Origin: DASRIA01 sp963816975
GTDB taxonomy: Bacteria; Actinomycetota; Thermoleophilia; Solirubrobacterales; JBBDJG01
DNA length: 64,000 bases
Reading direction: 5' to 3'
Assembly: GCA_963816975.1 (NCBI GenBank)
Contig: CAWFMD010000004.1
Span: forward strand, 191,461 to 255,460
Positions 16,063-23,265 of this stretch are shown here, piece after piece. The position numbers and the translations under genes were made by a program. Numbering within the stretch: position 1 is the stretch's first letter; each line of letters opens with the position of its first letter. Under the pieces are notes generated by a model that was not told where the DNA came from, did no database searches, and saw only the letters and a list, made by a program, of their open reading frames with translations.

Positions 16063-18465
16063 ATGACGCTCGGCCGCTCAAGAGGCACCACCGGCGGCGG
16101 TGGGCGCTCGCTCCCCCGGGTGATGCTGGGGCGGCTGCGCTGGAGCGTGCGCGGGCTGATGCCTGTCACGAGCCCGGTGGTGATGGCGCAGGCGTTCGCC
16201 TACCTGTACGGGATCGGCGCAACGCTCGTGCTCGTGACGCTGCTGCTCCCGCACGACCCGGACCGCTTCGTCCCGGGGCTGGTCGCGCCGGCGTTGATCG
16301 CGTACGTGGTCGCGGCGCTGATGCTGATCGGCTTCGAGCGGATTCCCGGATGGGTCTTCCATTTCCTGCCGCTGTGGGGCTCGGTCCTGATCACGTCACT
16401 CGTGTACTCGGGCGGCGCGGACGCCGCCGTCGCATACTCGACGATCTACTTCTGGGCGGTGCTGTCGGCGTTCTACTTCCTCGACCTGCGCTACGCGGCG
16501 GCCACTCTGCTGGTGACCGTGGCCGCCTATGCGGGCGCCCTGGTCGCGCGCGCGGACGCGGCCGATCCGGCGCTGAACTGGTTCGGGGTGGCGGTCACGC
16601 TGACCGTGGCCGGCGGCCTGATCTCGCTCCTGCGGCAGCGCAGCGAGCGCCTGGTGGCGCTGCTCGGTGAGGCGCAGGGAGTCGCGCACATCGGGAGCTG
16701 GGAGTGGCACGTCGCCTCGGACGAGGTGGCCTGGTCGGACGAGCTGTACCGGATCCACGGGCTCGAGAACGACGGGACCCCGACGAGCTACGAAGGTCTG
16801 CTGTTGCACGTGCACCCGGATGATCGGGAGATGGTCGACCGCACCCTCAGGGATACGATCGTCGGGCACTCCCCGTTCAGCTTCGAGCATCGGCTCGTGC
16901 GACCTGACGGAGACGTGCGCATCGTGCACCAGCGCGGTCAGGTGGTGGCGGACGACGGCGACAGGCCGGTCCGGATGTTCGGCACCACGCAGGACGTGAC
17001 CGAGCGCCGCCGCGCGCAGGAGCAGTTCCGCGAGCTGATCGAGTCGGCGCCGGACGCGATGGTGATCGTGAACCAGGAGGGCACCATCCAACTCGTCAAC
17101 GCGCAGGCGGAGAGAGTGTTCGGCTACACACGCGACGAGCTCGTCGGCGCGCCGGTCGACCTGCTCGTGCCGGAGCGCTTTCGGGACTCACACCCGCTCC
17201 ACCGCGCGGGTTATTTCGATGATCCGGCGGCGCGACCGATGGGCGCGGGCCTGGAGCTTTGGGGACTGCGCAAGGACGGAACGCAGTTCGCGGTCGAGAT
17301 CAGCCTCAGCCCCCTGGAGACGGAATCAGGCGTGCTGGTATCGAGCTCGATCCGCGACATCACGGAGCGCAAGCGCGCCGACGTGCTACAGCGCAGCTTC
17401 GTGCCCGAGCGGCTCCCCGAGATCCCCGGCATCAGCCTCACGGCGCGCTTCGAGCCCGGCGGCACCGGTGTCGACGTGGGCGGAGACTGGTACGACGTGC
17501 TGGAGCTCGAGAGCGGACAGATCGGCGTCGTGATCGGCGACGTCGCCGGGCGTGGCATCCAGGCTGCCGCGCTGATGAGCCAGCTGCGCAACGCGCTGCG
17601 TGCATATGCATTCGAGCAGCACCCCCCCGCGGCCGCGCTCGAGCACCTCAACCGGCTTGCATGGCGCCGCGAGGGCGTGGTGATGGCGACGCTCATCTAT
17701 CTGGTGCTCGATCCGGCCACCGGCCATCTGCGGATGTCGAGCGCCGGGCACCCGCCGCCGCTCCGGGCGCTGGCGGACGGGAGCACCGTGTACCTCGTGG
17801 ATGGGCGCTCCCTCCCACTCGGCGTCGCGCGCCAAACCACGTACAGCGAGGCCGAGTACGAGCTCGAGCCGGGCTCGACGCTGCTGCTCTACACGGACGG
17901 GCTGATCGAGAAGCGCAGCACGCCGATCGACGACGGCCTCGAGCTGCTCGCGAAGGGTGTCAGCGCCAACCCGGATGACGACCTGGAGACGCTCTGCGAC
18001 CGCCTGCTCGCGAGTGTCTCGGGCTCGGAGGACGACGTGGCGCTGCTCGCGCTGCGGTCCGTGCCGTTGGCTCCCGAGCGGATGGAGCTGACCCTGCCGG
18101 CCGAGCCGCTCGAGCTCGGCTCTCTGCGCCGCGCGCTGCGCCGCTGGCTCGCGGAGTGCCAGGCGAGCGAGGCCGAAAGCTACGACATCATCGTGGCCTG
18201 CAACGAGGCATGTGCAAACGCGATCGAACATGCATATGGTCCCGGCGATGCGTCTGTGCAGATCGATGCCACCTTCTCCGGGGACGAGGTGGCCATCAGG
18301 GTCCGCGACTCCGGTCGATGGCGGGACTCACGCGGCAACAACCGAGGCCGCGGGCTGGCGCTGATCGAGACCCTGATGGACTCCGTGAACATCGTCACCG
18401 GCCCGCAGTCAGGCACTGAGGTTTCCATGAAGCGCAGGCTGAAGGGAGCGCAGGATGGCGCTTGA
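16063..18465 (+). CDS. membrane PAS-PP2C phosphatase-HATPase fusion (RsbU/RsbW-type regulator)
   Basis: 800 residues. Six or so membrane helices occupy about residues 38-195. PAS 1 ('GVAHIGSWEWHVASDEV', with PAC) is at about 203-315 and PAS 2 ('ESAPDAMVIVNQEGTIQLVN') at about 320-440. A SpoIIE/PP2C phosphatase domain follows at about 445-665 with metal ligands in 'GGDWYDVLEL', 'VIGDVAGRGIQAA', 'YTDGLIEKR' and 'EDDVALL'. The last 130 residues are an anti-sigma-type histidine-kinase-like ATPase ('NEACANAIEHAYG', 'DSGRWRD', 'RGRGLALIETLMD'). One protein thus carries sensor, phosphatase and kinase of a partner-switching system. The downstream STAS gene overlaps it by 11 nt and should be the substrate. 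Confidence 0.93.
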   Translation: MTLGRSRGTTGGGGRSLPRVMLGRLRWSVRGLMPVTSPVVMAQAFAYLYGIGATLVLVTLLLPHDPDRFVPGLVAPALIAYVVAALMLIGFERIPGWVFHFLPLWGSVLITSLVYSGGADAAVAYSTIYFWAVLSAFYFLDLRYAAATLLVTVAAYAGALVARADAADPALNWFGVAVTLTVAGGLISLLRQRSERLVALLGEAQGVAHIGSWEWHVASDEVAWSDELYRIHGLENDGTPTSYEGLLLHVHPDDREMVDRTLRDTIVGHSPFSFEHRLVRPDGDVRIVHQRGQVVADDGDRPVRMFGTTQDVTERRRAQEQFRELIESAPDAMVIVNQEGTIQLVNAQAERVFGYTRDELVGAPVDLLVPERFRDSHPLHRAGYFDDPAARPMGAGLELWGLRKDGTQFAVEISLSPLETESGVLVSSSIRDITERKRADVLQRSFVPERLPEIPGISLTARFEPGGTGVDVGGDWYDVLELESGQIGVVIGDVAGRGIQAAALMSQLRNALRAYAFEQHPPAAALEHLNRLAWRREGVVMATLIYLVLDPATGHLRMSSAGHPPPLRALADGSTVYLVDGRSLPLGVARQTTYSEAEYELEPGSTLLLYTDGLIEKRSTPIDDGLELLAKGVSANPDDDLETLCDRLLASVSGSEDDVALLALRSVPLAPERMELTLPAEPLELGSLRRALRRWLAECQASEAESYDIIVACNEACANAIEHAYGPGDASVQIDATFSGDEVAIRVRDSGRWRDSRGNNRGRGLALIETLMDSVNIVTGPQSGTEVSMKRRLKGAQDGA

Positions 18466-18796
18466 GCAGCTCGAGCTGGAGCACTTGGACAAGGTCGTGG
18501 TCGCACACGTGAGCGGAGAAGTCGACCTCTCCAACGCAACATCCCTGACGGAGCGGCTGGTCGATGCGACGCCGAACTCCGCGACTGCCCTGGTGCTCGA
18601 CCTGTCGGGCACGCAGTACCTCGACAGCTCCGGCGTGCGGATGCTCTTCGAGCTGGCTCAGCGGCTGCGCAACCGCGGTCAGGAGCTCGAGCTGGTCGTG
18701 CCGGACCACTCCAACGTGAAGCGCGTGCTGCTGCTCACCCAGGTCGAGCGGGTCGTGCCGATGTCCACCTCGGTCGCGGCGGCCGTCGGCGAGTAG
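18455..18796 (+). CDS. STAS-domain anti-sigma-factor antagonist
   Basis: 113 residues covering a whole STAS domain. The phosphorylatable serine is in 'LDLSGTQYLDSSGVRML' (about residues 47-63), the hallmark of SpoIIAA/RsbV proteins. Unphosphorylated STAS proteins sequester the anti-sigma kinase, and the PP2C domain of the upstream fusion would dephosphorylate this one. The 11-nt overlap indicates translational coupling. No sigma factor gene is adjacent, so the final target may be elsewhere. Confidence 0.93.
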   Translation: MALEQLELEHLDKVVVAHVSGEVDLSNATSLTERLVDATPNSATALVLDLSGTQYLDSSGVRMLFELAQRLRNRGQELELVVPDHSNVKRVLLLTQVERVVPMSTSVAAAVGE

Positions 18797-20071
18797 CTAC
18801 ACGCCTCCGGGGCGAAGCGGGATGGCGATCTGGTCCACGACGTCCAACTTGCCCTTGCGGACCCGGTAGATGTCATAGACGCCGGCGGTCGCGTCACCCT
18901 TGTCATTCAGCTCGATCGGTCCCGACACGCCCTCGTAGTTGATGTCCTTGCCGGACTCCAGCGCGCGGATCGCCTGGTCCAGCTCGAGCCACGTGTACTT
19001 GCGCCCCGGGGCCGCGGTGATTGCCCGCAGCTCGTCCTTCATGTCCTCGCCCTTGGTCGTGCCGGCCGCGACCGCCGAGAGGTAGCAGAGGACCACCGCG
19101 TCGAACTCCTGGGCGTCGAAGGTCTGCCGGTTGACGCCGCCGACGCGCTTGAAGGCGGCGTCGAAGGCCTTCTGTGCCTTTCCGCTCGCGGGCGCCGAGA
19201 TCGCCACGCCGCTCAGTCCGTTCGTGACCGTGGGTCCGACGATCGGCAGGCGTGGATTGGCAAGCGAGTCCGTGCCAAACGTCTTGCGGGGCGCCCAGCC
19301 CGCCTTCTTGTCCTTCAACAGATCCAGCCCGATCTTCACGTACGTATCGACGAAGTCGAAGAACACCCAGGCGTCGGGCTTTCCCTCCAGCAACTGTTTC
19401 GCCTGCTCGGTGAAGATCGTGGAGTCGGGCCGATAGCTGACCGTGCGCCCGATCCCGCCGCCCTTGCTCTTCCAGGCCTGCTCGAAGCGCTTGGCGAGCG
19501 CCTTGCCGTACGTCACCTCCATGAACCCGATGTTGACCGTCTTGCCCTTGGCGCCGCCCTTCAGCCGGCGCGCCATGTACTCGGCGAGCGCTTCGGACTG
19601 CAGTGTGTCGGGCGGCACGATGCGGTTCAGGTAGCCGCGGTCCCTCACGCTCGAGATCTGTATCGCGCCCGCAGAGGGTGTGATCTGGAGCGTCTTCTTC
19701 GGCGTGGCGACGAAGGCGCCCGCGCGGGCGGCGTGTCCCGAGCCGAACGGCCCGGTCAGGCACGTCGATCCGGTCTTGACCAGCTTCTTCCCCAGGTCGA
19801 CCGCCTGCTCGGGATCGGACTCGTAGTCCACGTTGTGGATCTGCACCGTGTGCCGCGCGCCGGCCTTCGCGGCCGCCTTGCGGATCTCCTCCGCGGCCAC
19901 GTCTGCGGCGCGCTGCGCCGGCTTGCCGAACGGGTCGAGGAAACCCGTCAGGGGCAGCAGGTTCCCGATCTCCAGATCGAGCTTCTGCGGTCCGGTGGGC
20001 TGCGCGTCCGACCCACACCCGCCCAGCACCGCGAGCGCGAGCACCGCGGTCGCCGCTGCGAGCGCCCTCAT
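18797..20071 (-). CDS. branched-chain amino acid ABC transporter substrate-binding lipoprotein (LivJ-like)
   Basis: 424 residues. The signal peptide ends in the lipobox 'AVLGGC' (Cys about 20), so this is a lipid-anchored extracytoplasmic binding protein. The rest is a periplasmic-binding-protein type I fold: 'IGNLLPLTGFLDPFGKPAQ', 'TCLTGPFGSGHAARAGAF', 'TVNIGFMEVTYGKALAKRF'. Family members bind Leu/Ile/Val or other small amides. No permease or ATPase genes accompany it. Start ATG 20071 overlaps the stop of the upstream HisC-like gene by 4 nt (ATGA), an unusual pairing. Confidence 0.9.
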   Translation of the reverse strand: MRALAAATAVLALAVLGGCGSDAQPTGPQKLDLEIGNLLPLTGFLDPFGKPAQRAADVAAEEIRKAAAKAGARHTVQIHNVDYESDPEQAVDLGKKLVKTGSTCLTGPFGSGHAARAGAFVATPKKTLQITPSAGAIQISSVRDRGYLNRIVPPDTLQSEALAEYMARRLKGGAKGKTVNIGFMEVTYGKALAKRFEQAWKSKGGGIGRTVSYRPDSTIFTEQAKQLLEGKPDAWVFFDFVDTYVKIGLDLLKDKKAGWAPRKTFGTDSLANPRLPIVGPTVTNGLSGVAISAPASGKAQKAFDAAFKRVGGVNRQTFDAQEFDAVVLCYLSAVAAGTTKGEDMKDELRAITAAPGRKYTWLELDQAIRALESGKDINYEGVSGPIELNDKGDATAGVYDIYRVRKGKLDVVDQIAIPLRPGGV

Positions 20072-21210
20072 CTGCGGCCTGGGCCCGGCGGCGCGGCCTG
20101 GAGGGCCTCGCGCAGCGCCCACAGCAGGCGGTCCGTGGCGCGCCGGTCCCGGATCGCGGCCCGCACGCAGTCGGCGTCGCCGAGCGGCTCGCCGTCCGCG
20201 ACCCGCACGCGGGAGGCCTCGAGGCGCGCCGCGAGGTCGGTACCCGGCACCTCGTGCGCGCGGATCCACAGGAAGTTGGCCTGGCTGTCCGGCACCGTGA
20301 CCGCCATCGTCGCGAGCGCGTCGAGCAGGCGGTTGCGTTCCTCGATCACGCTTGCGCGCCGCCGGCGGATGTCGGCGTCACCGACCGTCAGCGCCTGCCG
20401 GACCGCAGCCTGCGTGAGTGCGTTCACCCCCAGCGCGGGCGCGAGCGACGCGAGCAGGGACGACGCGGCGGCCGATCCGACCGCGTAGCCCGCACGCACA
20501 CCCGACAGGCCGTAGATCTTCGAGAACGAGCGCAGCGCGACCAGCCGCGGAAACGCCTCTACCAGCGACATCACGGAATCCCGCGGCTCGACGTCCTGGA
20601 ACTCCACGTAGGACTCGTCGACGAGTGTGTGCACGTGATCCGGAAGCCGCGCGACCAGGTCGCCGATCCCGGCCGAGGGCGCGTAGGTGCCGGTCGGGTC
20701 GTTGGGGTTGCACAGGATCACGACGCGGGTGCGCGGCCCGATCGCCGCCAGCACCCGCTCGGTGTCGAGCATGCCTGCGGGCAGGGCCGGCTGCACGAGC
20801 CGCGCGCCCGCACGCGAGACGATCGCTGCGTAACGCGCCCGGGAGGGGCGCGGCACCACGACCTCGTCGCCCTCCGACGCGAGCAGGTACACGGCGCTGC
20901 GGATCAGCTCGGCAGCGCCGTTGCCGAACACGATCTGGCTGGAGCGGATGTTGTGGCGCTCGGCCAGCAGCCGGCGCACCTGCCCGGCCTCGGAATCCGG
21001 ATAGCCGTTGAGGCGGCCGCGAGCCTGGTACACGGACGCCCCCACGACCTCCGCGTTCGGCAGCTCCGGCCACTCCGTGCCGGAGAGGTCGAGCATCGGA
21101 ACGTGCTCGAGTGCGAGCGCCTTCTCCTCCGCCCGCCGCGCGCGCAGACCCGCGTTGAACTCCGACTCGTCGATGTCGTCGAACTGCTTGTAGTAGTCCA
21201 GCAGGCCCAT
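20068..21210 (-). CDS. HisC-like PLP-dependent aminotransferase
   Basis: 380 residues, fold-type I aminotransferase class II. Key segments are 'FGNGAAELIRSAVYLL', 'CNPNDPTGTY' (Asn/Asp around the cofactor ring), 'VDESYVEF', the PLP lysine in 'RSFSKIYGLSGVRAGY', and the final substrate Arg region. It most resembles histidinol-phosphate aminotransferase, with a longer N-terminus ('MGLLDYYKQFDDIDESEF'). No his genes are nearby. Coupling to a branched-chain-amino-acid-type lipoprotein suggests a different amino acid substrate, which is inference. Confidence 0.85.
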   Translation of the reverse strand: MGLLDYYKQFDDIDESEFNAGLRARRAEEKALALEHVPMLDLSGTEWPELPNAEVVGASVYQARGRLNGYPDSEAGQVRRLLAERHNIRSSQIVFGNGAAELIRSAVYLLASEGDEVVVPRPSRARYAAIVSRAGARLVQPALPAGMLDTERVLAAIGPRTRVVILCNPNDPTGTYAPSAGIGDLVARLPDHVHTLVDESYVEFQDVEPRDSVMSLVEAFPRLVALRSFSKIYGLSGVRAGYAVGSAAASSLLASLAPALGVNALTQAAVRQALTVGDADIRRRRASVIEERNRLLDALATMAVTVPDSQANFLWIRAHEVPGTDLAARLEASRVRVADGEPLGDADCVRAAIRDRRATDRLLWALREALQAAPPGPGRR

Positions 21211-21232
21211 GTGCAGATCGACCGGCCCGCCG

Positions 21233-21706
21233 CTAGCGCGGCGCGATTTCGGCCCCCGGGCCCTGGATCACGAGGAACCAGATCAGGAAGGCGATGCCGG
21301 CGACCGCCATGCTGATCACGAAGATCGCCTCGAGCGCGCCCTTTTCCTGCTCGTGCCCGCTTGCGCGGCGCACGATCTTCCAGATCCGGTCGAGCCGCAT
21401 CGCGATCGCGAGCGTGCCCAGGATCGTGGTGAGCATCCCGGCGAACGCCAGGAGGATCGCGAACCCGATCGAGTTCGTCTCGTGGTAGAGCTGCGAGCCG
21501 AGCCACAGCCAGGCCGCGGGCTGGGGGCCCCACAGCGTCGCGCACAGCAGCACCTCGACGACCAGGATGCCGCCGGCGAGCACGCCGTCGAAACGCCGGC
21601 GCGTCGCCCCCGCGGCGGCCGGCTGCTCGCGATAGCGCAGCGGCGCCGTTCCGGGGCGACGGCCGATGAACAGGCCGCCTGTGTCAGTCGGGTCGTTCTG
21701 AGCCAT
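21233..21706 (-). CDS. membrane protein of unknown function (157 aa)
   Basis: An N-terminal polar segment of about 40 residues ('MAQNDPTDTGGLFIGRRPG') precedes three membrane helices at about 42-62, 75-98 and 130-152, with a basic loop 'RLDRIWKIVRR' between the second and third. I do not recognise the family. It lies 22 bp upstream of the HisC-like gene on the same strand and may share its transcript. The start at 21706 is chosen because the frame above it has no support. Confidence 0.65.
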   Translation of the reverse strand: MAQNDPTDTGGLFIGRRPGTAPLRYREQPAAAGATRRRFDGVLAGGILVVEVLLCATLWGPQPAAWLWLGSQLYHETNSIGFAILLAFAGMLTTILGTLAIAMRLDRIWKIVRRASGHEQEKGALEAIFVISMAVAGIAFLIWFLVIQGPGAEIAPR

Positions 21707-21780
21707 AAGGTCACATCGGACCCCGCTCCCTGCAGCGGCAGGCCCGACGTCAAGTTTAGGCGAGGGTGGGAGCACTCAGG

Positions 21781-22185
21781 TCAGGTCGTGGGCGCGCCGG
21801 CGTCGATGGCCTCGTTCACGAGCTCGTCCGCACGCTCGTTCTGGTCGCGCGGCACGGACCTCACCTGCCAGCGCTCGAAGCCGCGCAGGGCGGCCATCGC
21901 CTGGGCGTGGAGCGGCTTCAGGTCTGCCTTCTTGACCCGGTACTCCCCGGTGATCTGGCGGGCGACCAGCTGCGAGTCGTTCACGACCTCGACCTCACGG
22001 GCGCCCAGCTGGGAGGCGCGCGCGAGCCCCAGCAGCAGTGCCCGGTACTCGGCCTCATTGTTGGTGGCGACGCCGATGAAGTCGTTTGCGCGCAGCAGCT
22101 CGCCCCCCTGCGGGTCGGTGATCACGACGCCGATCCCGGCCGGGCCGGGATTGCCGCGCGCGCCGCCGTCGACGTGGACGACCAC
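21781..22185 (-). CDS. RNase HI-like protein
   Basis: 134 residues. The four-carboxylate site of RNase HI is visible: Asp6 in 'HVDGGARGNPGPAG', Glu in 'TNNEAEYRAL', Asp in 'VVNDSQLVARQ' and Asp in 'NERADELVNEA'. It should cut the RNA strand of RNA-DNA hybrids. The basic protrusion of E. coli RNase HI is absent, as in the short actinobacterial/archaeal type. GTG 22185 is the only reasonable start. A separate RNase HII (38.0 kb) exists in this window. Confidence 0.9.
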   Translation of the reverse strand: MVVHVDGGARGNPGPAGIGVVITDPQGGELLRANDFIGVATNNEAEYRALLLGLARASQLGAREVEVVNDSQLVARQITGEYRVKKADLKPLHAQAMAALRGFERWQVRSVPRDQNERADELVNEAIDAGAPTT

Positions 22186-22222
22186 CCGGTCTGGTGCGAC
22201 ACCGGCCTCGATGGGCCTGCGC

Positions 22223-22432
22223 CTACTTGAGCTCGGTGCGGGGGAACATCCCCGGCCGGCGGCGACGCCGGTCGCGGATCATGCGCTGGCCGCCGCCCGT
22301 GGAGCCGCGCTCACGGCGCTCCTCCTTGCGGCGGTCGATGATCACCTCGACGCCCGAGTCGTCCTTGTAGTAGTCGGCCAGCCTGTCGAACAGCTGGTCG
22401 GCGAGCGGCTCGGGTATCACGCAGTAGATCAT
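22223..22432 (-). CDS. small conserved-looking protein (69 aa)
   Basis: 69 residues. The first half, 'MIYCVIPEPLADQLFDRLAD', looks like a small folded alpha/beta unit ('EVIIDRRKEERRERG'), and the second half is strongly basic with Arg-rich runs. No family is recognised. It sits 37 bp upstream of the RNase HI-like gene and 16 bp downstream of the zinc-ribbon protein, all on the minus strand, so a shared transcript is likely. The basic tail suggests nucleic-acid contact, which is inference. Confidence 0.6.
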   Translation of the reverse strand: MIYCVIPEPLADQLFDRLADYYKDDSGVEVIIDRRKEERRERGSTGGGQRMIRDRRRRRPGMFPRTELK

Positions 22433-22448
22433 GGGGAATCCTTCGCCA

Positions 22449-23243
22449 CTATAGGGGGCGCTCCTCCCCATCGCCAGCGCTTTCCGCGTTGCCGGCAGGG
22501 CCGCCCTCCCCCTCGGCGGTGGTGCCCGCGCCGAGCGCGATGGTGCCGTCGTCCGCCATCTGGCAGTTCCAGTCGCGTGCCGCGGGGGCCAGCTCGTCCA
22601 GCTCGTGCCCCTGACCACGCAGGCGCACCGGATCGCGCCCGTCCGAGAGGTCGACGTTGAACTGGTACCAGGAAAGCTCCCACGCGACCGTCAGCACGAC
22701 CTCGGCCGCGGAGGCGCCCGAGGTGGCCGCCCCCGTTTGTGGGGGCCCGAGCGTGCGCGCCAGGCCGGCGACCGTACGCGGGTGCTCGGAGGCGTTGAAC
22801 AGCTCGAGGGCACGGCCGATCTTCAGCTGCGCGTTGGTGGGCACCGCCTTCACCTGGCGGGGGCTGCGCGGTCGCGAGCGGCGGATCAGGTTGCGCAGCG
22901 GGGCGGGCTCCGGGTCGGGCGCGTCGCCGTTGGCGGCGCGGCGCGGCGCGGGCTCGACCGAAACAGGCGGACGGTCGTCCTCGGCGCCGCGCGCGCGCCG
23001 GCGGCGCAGCAAGCCCCGGCGCTCGGGCGGACGCTGTGGGCGGGCCGGCATCTCGGGCGCGGCTGCTTCGCGAATCCAGCCCTCGTGCTGTGCCCGGGGC
23101 GCGCACAGCTGGCATACGAGCCGCCGCTCGCGCGAGGGCGTCAGGTACGGCTCGGCCTGCTCACCCTTGAGCATCGTGCGATGGCACACCTCGCAGGAGA
23201 TGTGGTCCTCCGTGATCGGGTTGATGTTGACCCTGTTGCGCAT
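22449..23243 (-). CDS. zinc-ribbon protein of unknown function (264 aa)
   Basis: The N-terminal 55 residues hold two CxxC pairs ('SCEVCHRTM' and 'LVCQLCAPRAQ'), which should bind one zinc. A long, basic, Pro/Arg-rich disordered linker covers about 60-140. A C-terminal domain at about 140-235 begins 'TNAQLKIGRALELFNASEHPRTVAGL' and includes 'VVLTVAWELSWYQFNVDLSD'. The tail is acidic and Gly-rich. I do not recognise the C-terminal domain. The gene begins 22 bp downstream of the EF-G2-like gene, suggesting cotranscription. Confidence 0.65.
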   Translation of the reverse strand: MRNRVNINPITEDHISCEVCHRTMLKGEQAEPYLTPSRERRLVCQLCAPRAQHEGWIREAAAPEMPARPQRPPERRGLLRRRRARGAEDDRPPVSVEPAPRRAANGDAPDPEPAPLRNLIRRSRPRSPRQVKAVPTNAQLKIGRALELFNASEHPRTVAGLARTLGPPQTGAATSGASAAEVVLTVAWELSWYQFNVDLSDGRDPVRLRGQGHELDELAPAARDWNCQMADDGTIALGAGTTAEGEGGPAGNAESAGDGEERPL

Positions 23244-23265
23244 CAGGTGCTCGCCGCCACCCGCA

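Noticed and set aside
20072..20269. N-terminal extension of the LivJ-like protein
   Set aside because: Lies inside the HisC-like gene in another frame; the lipobox signal peptide starts at 20071.
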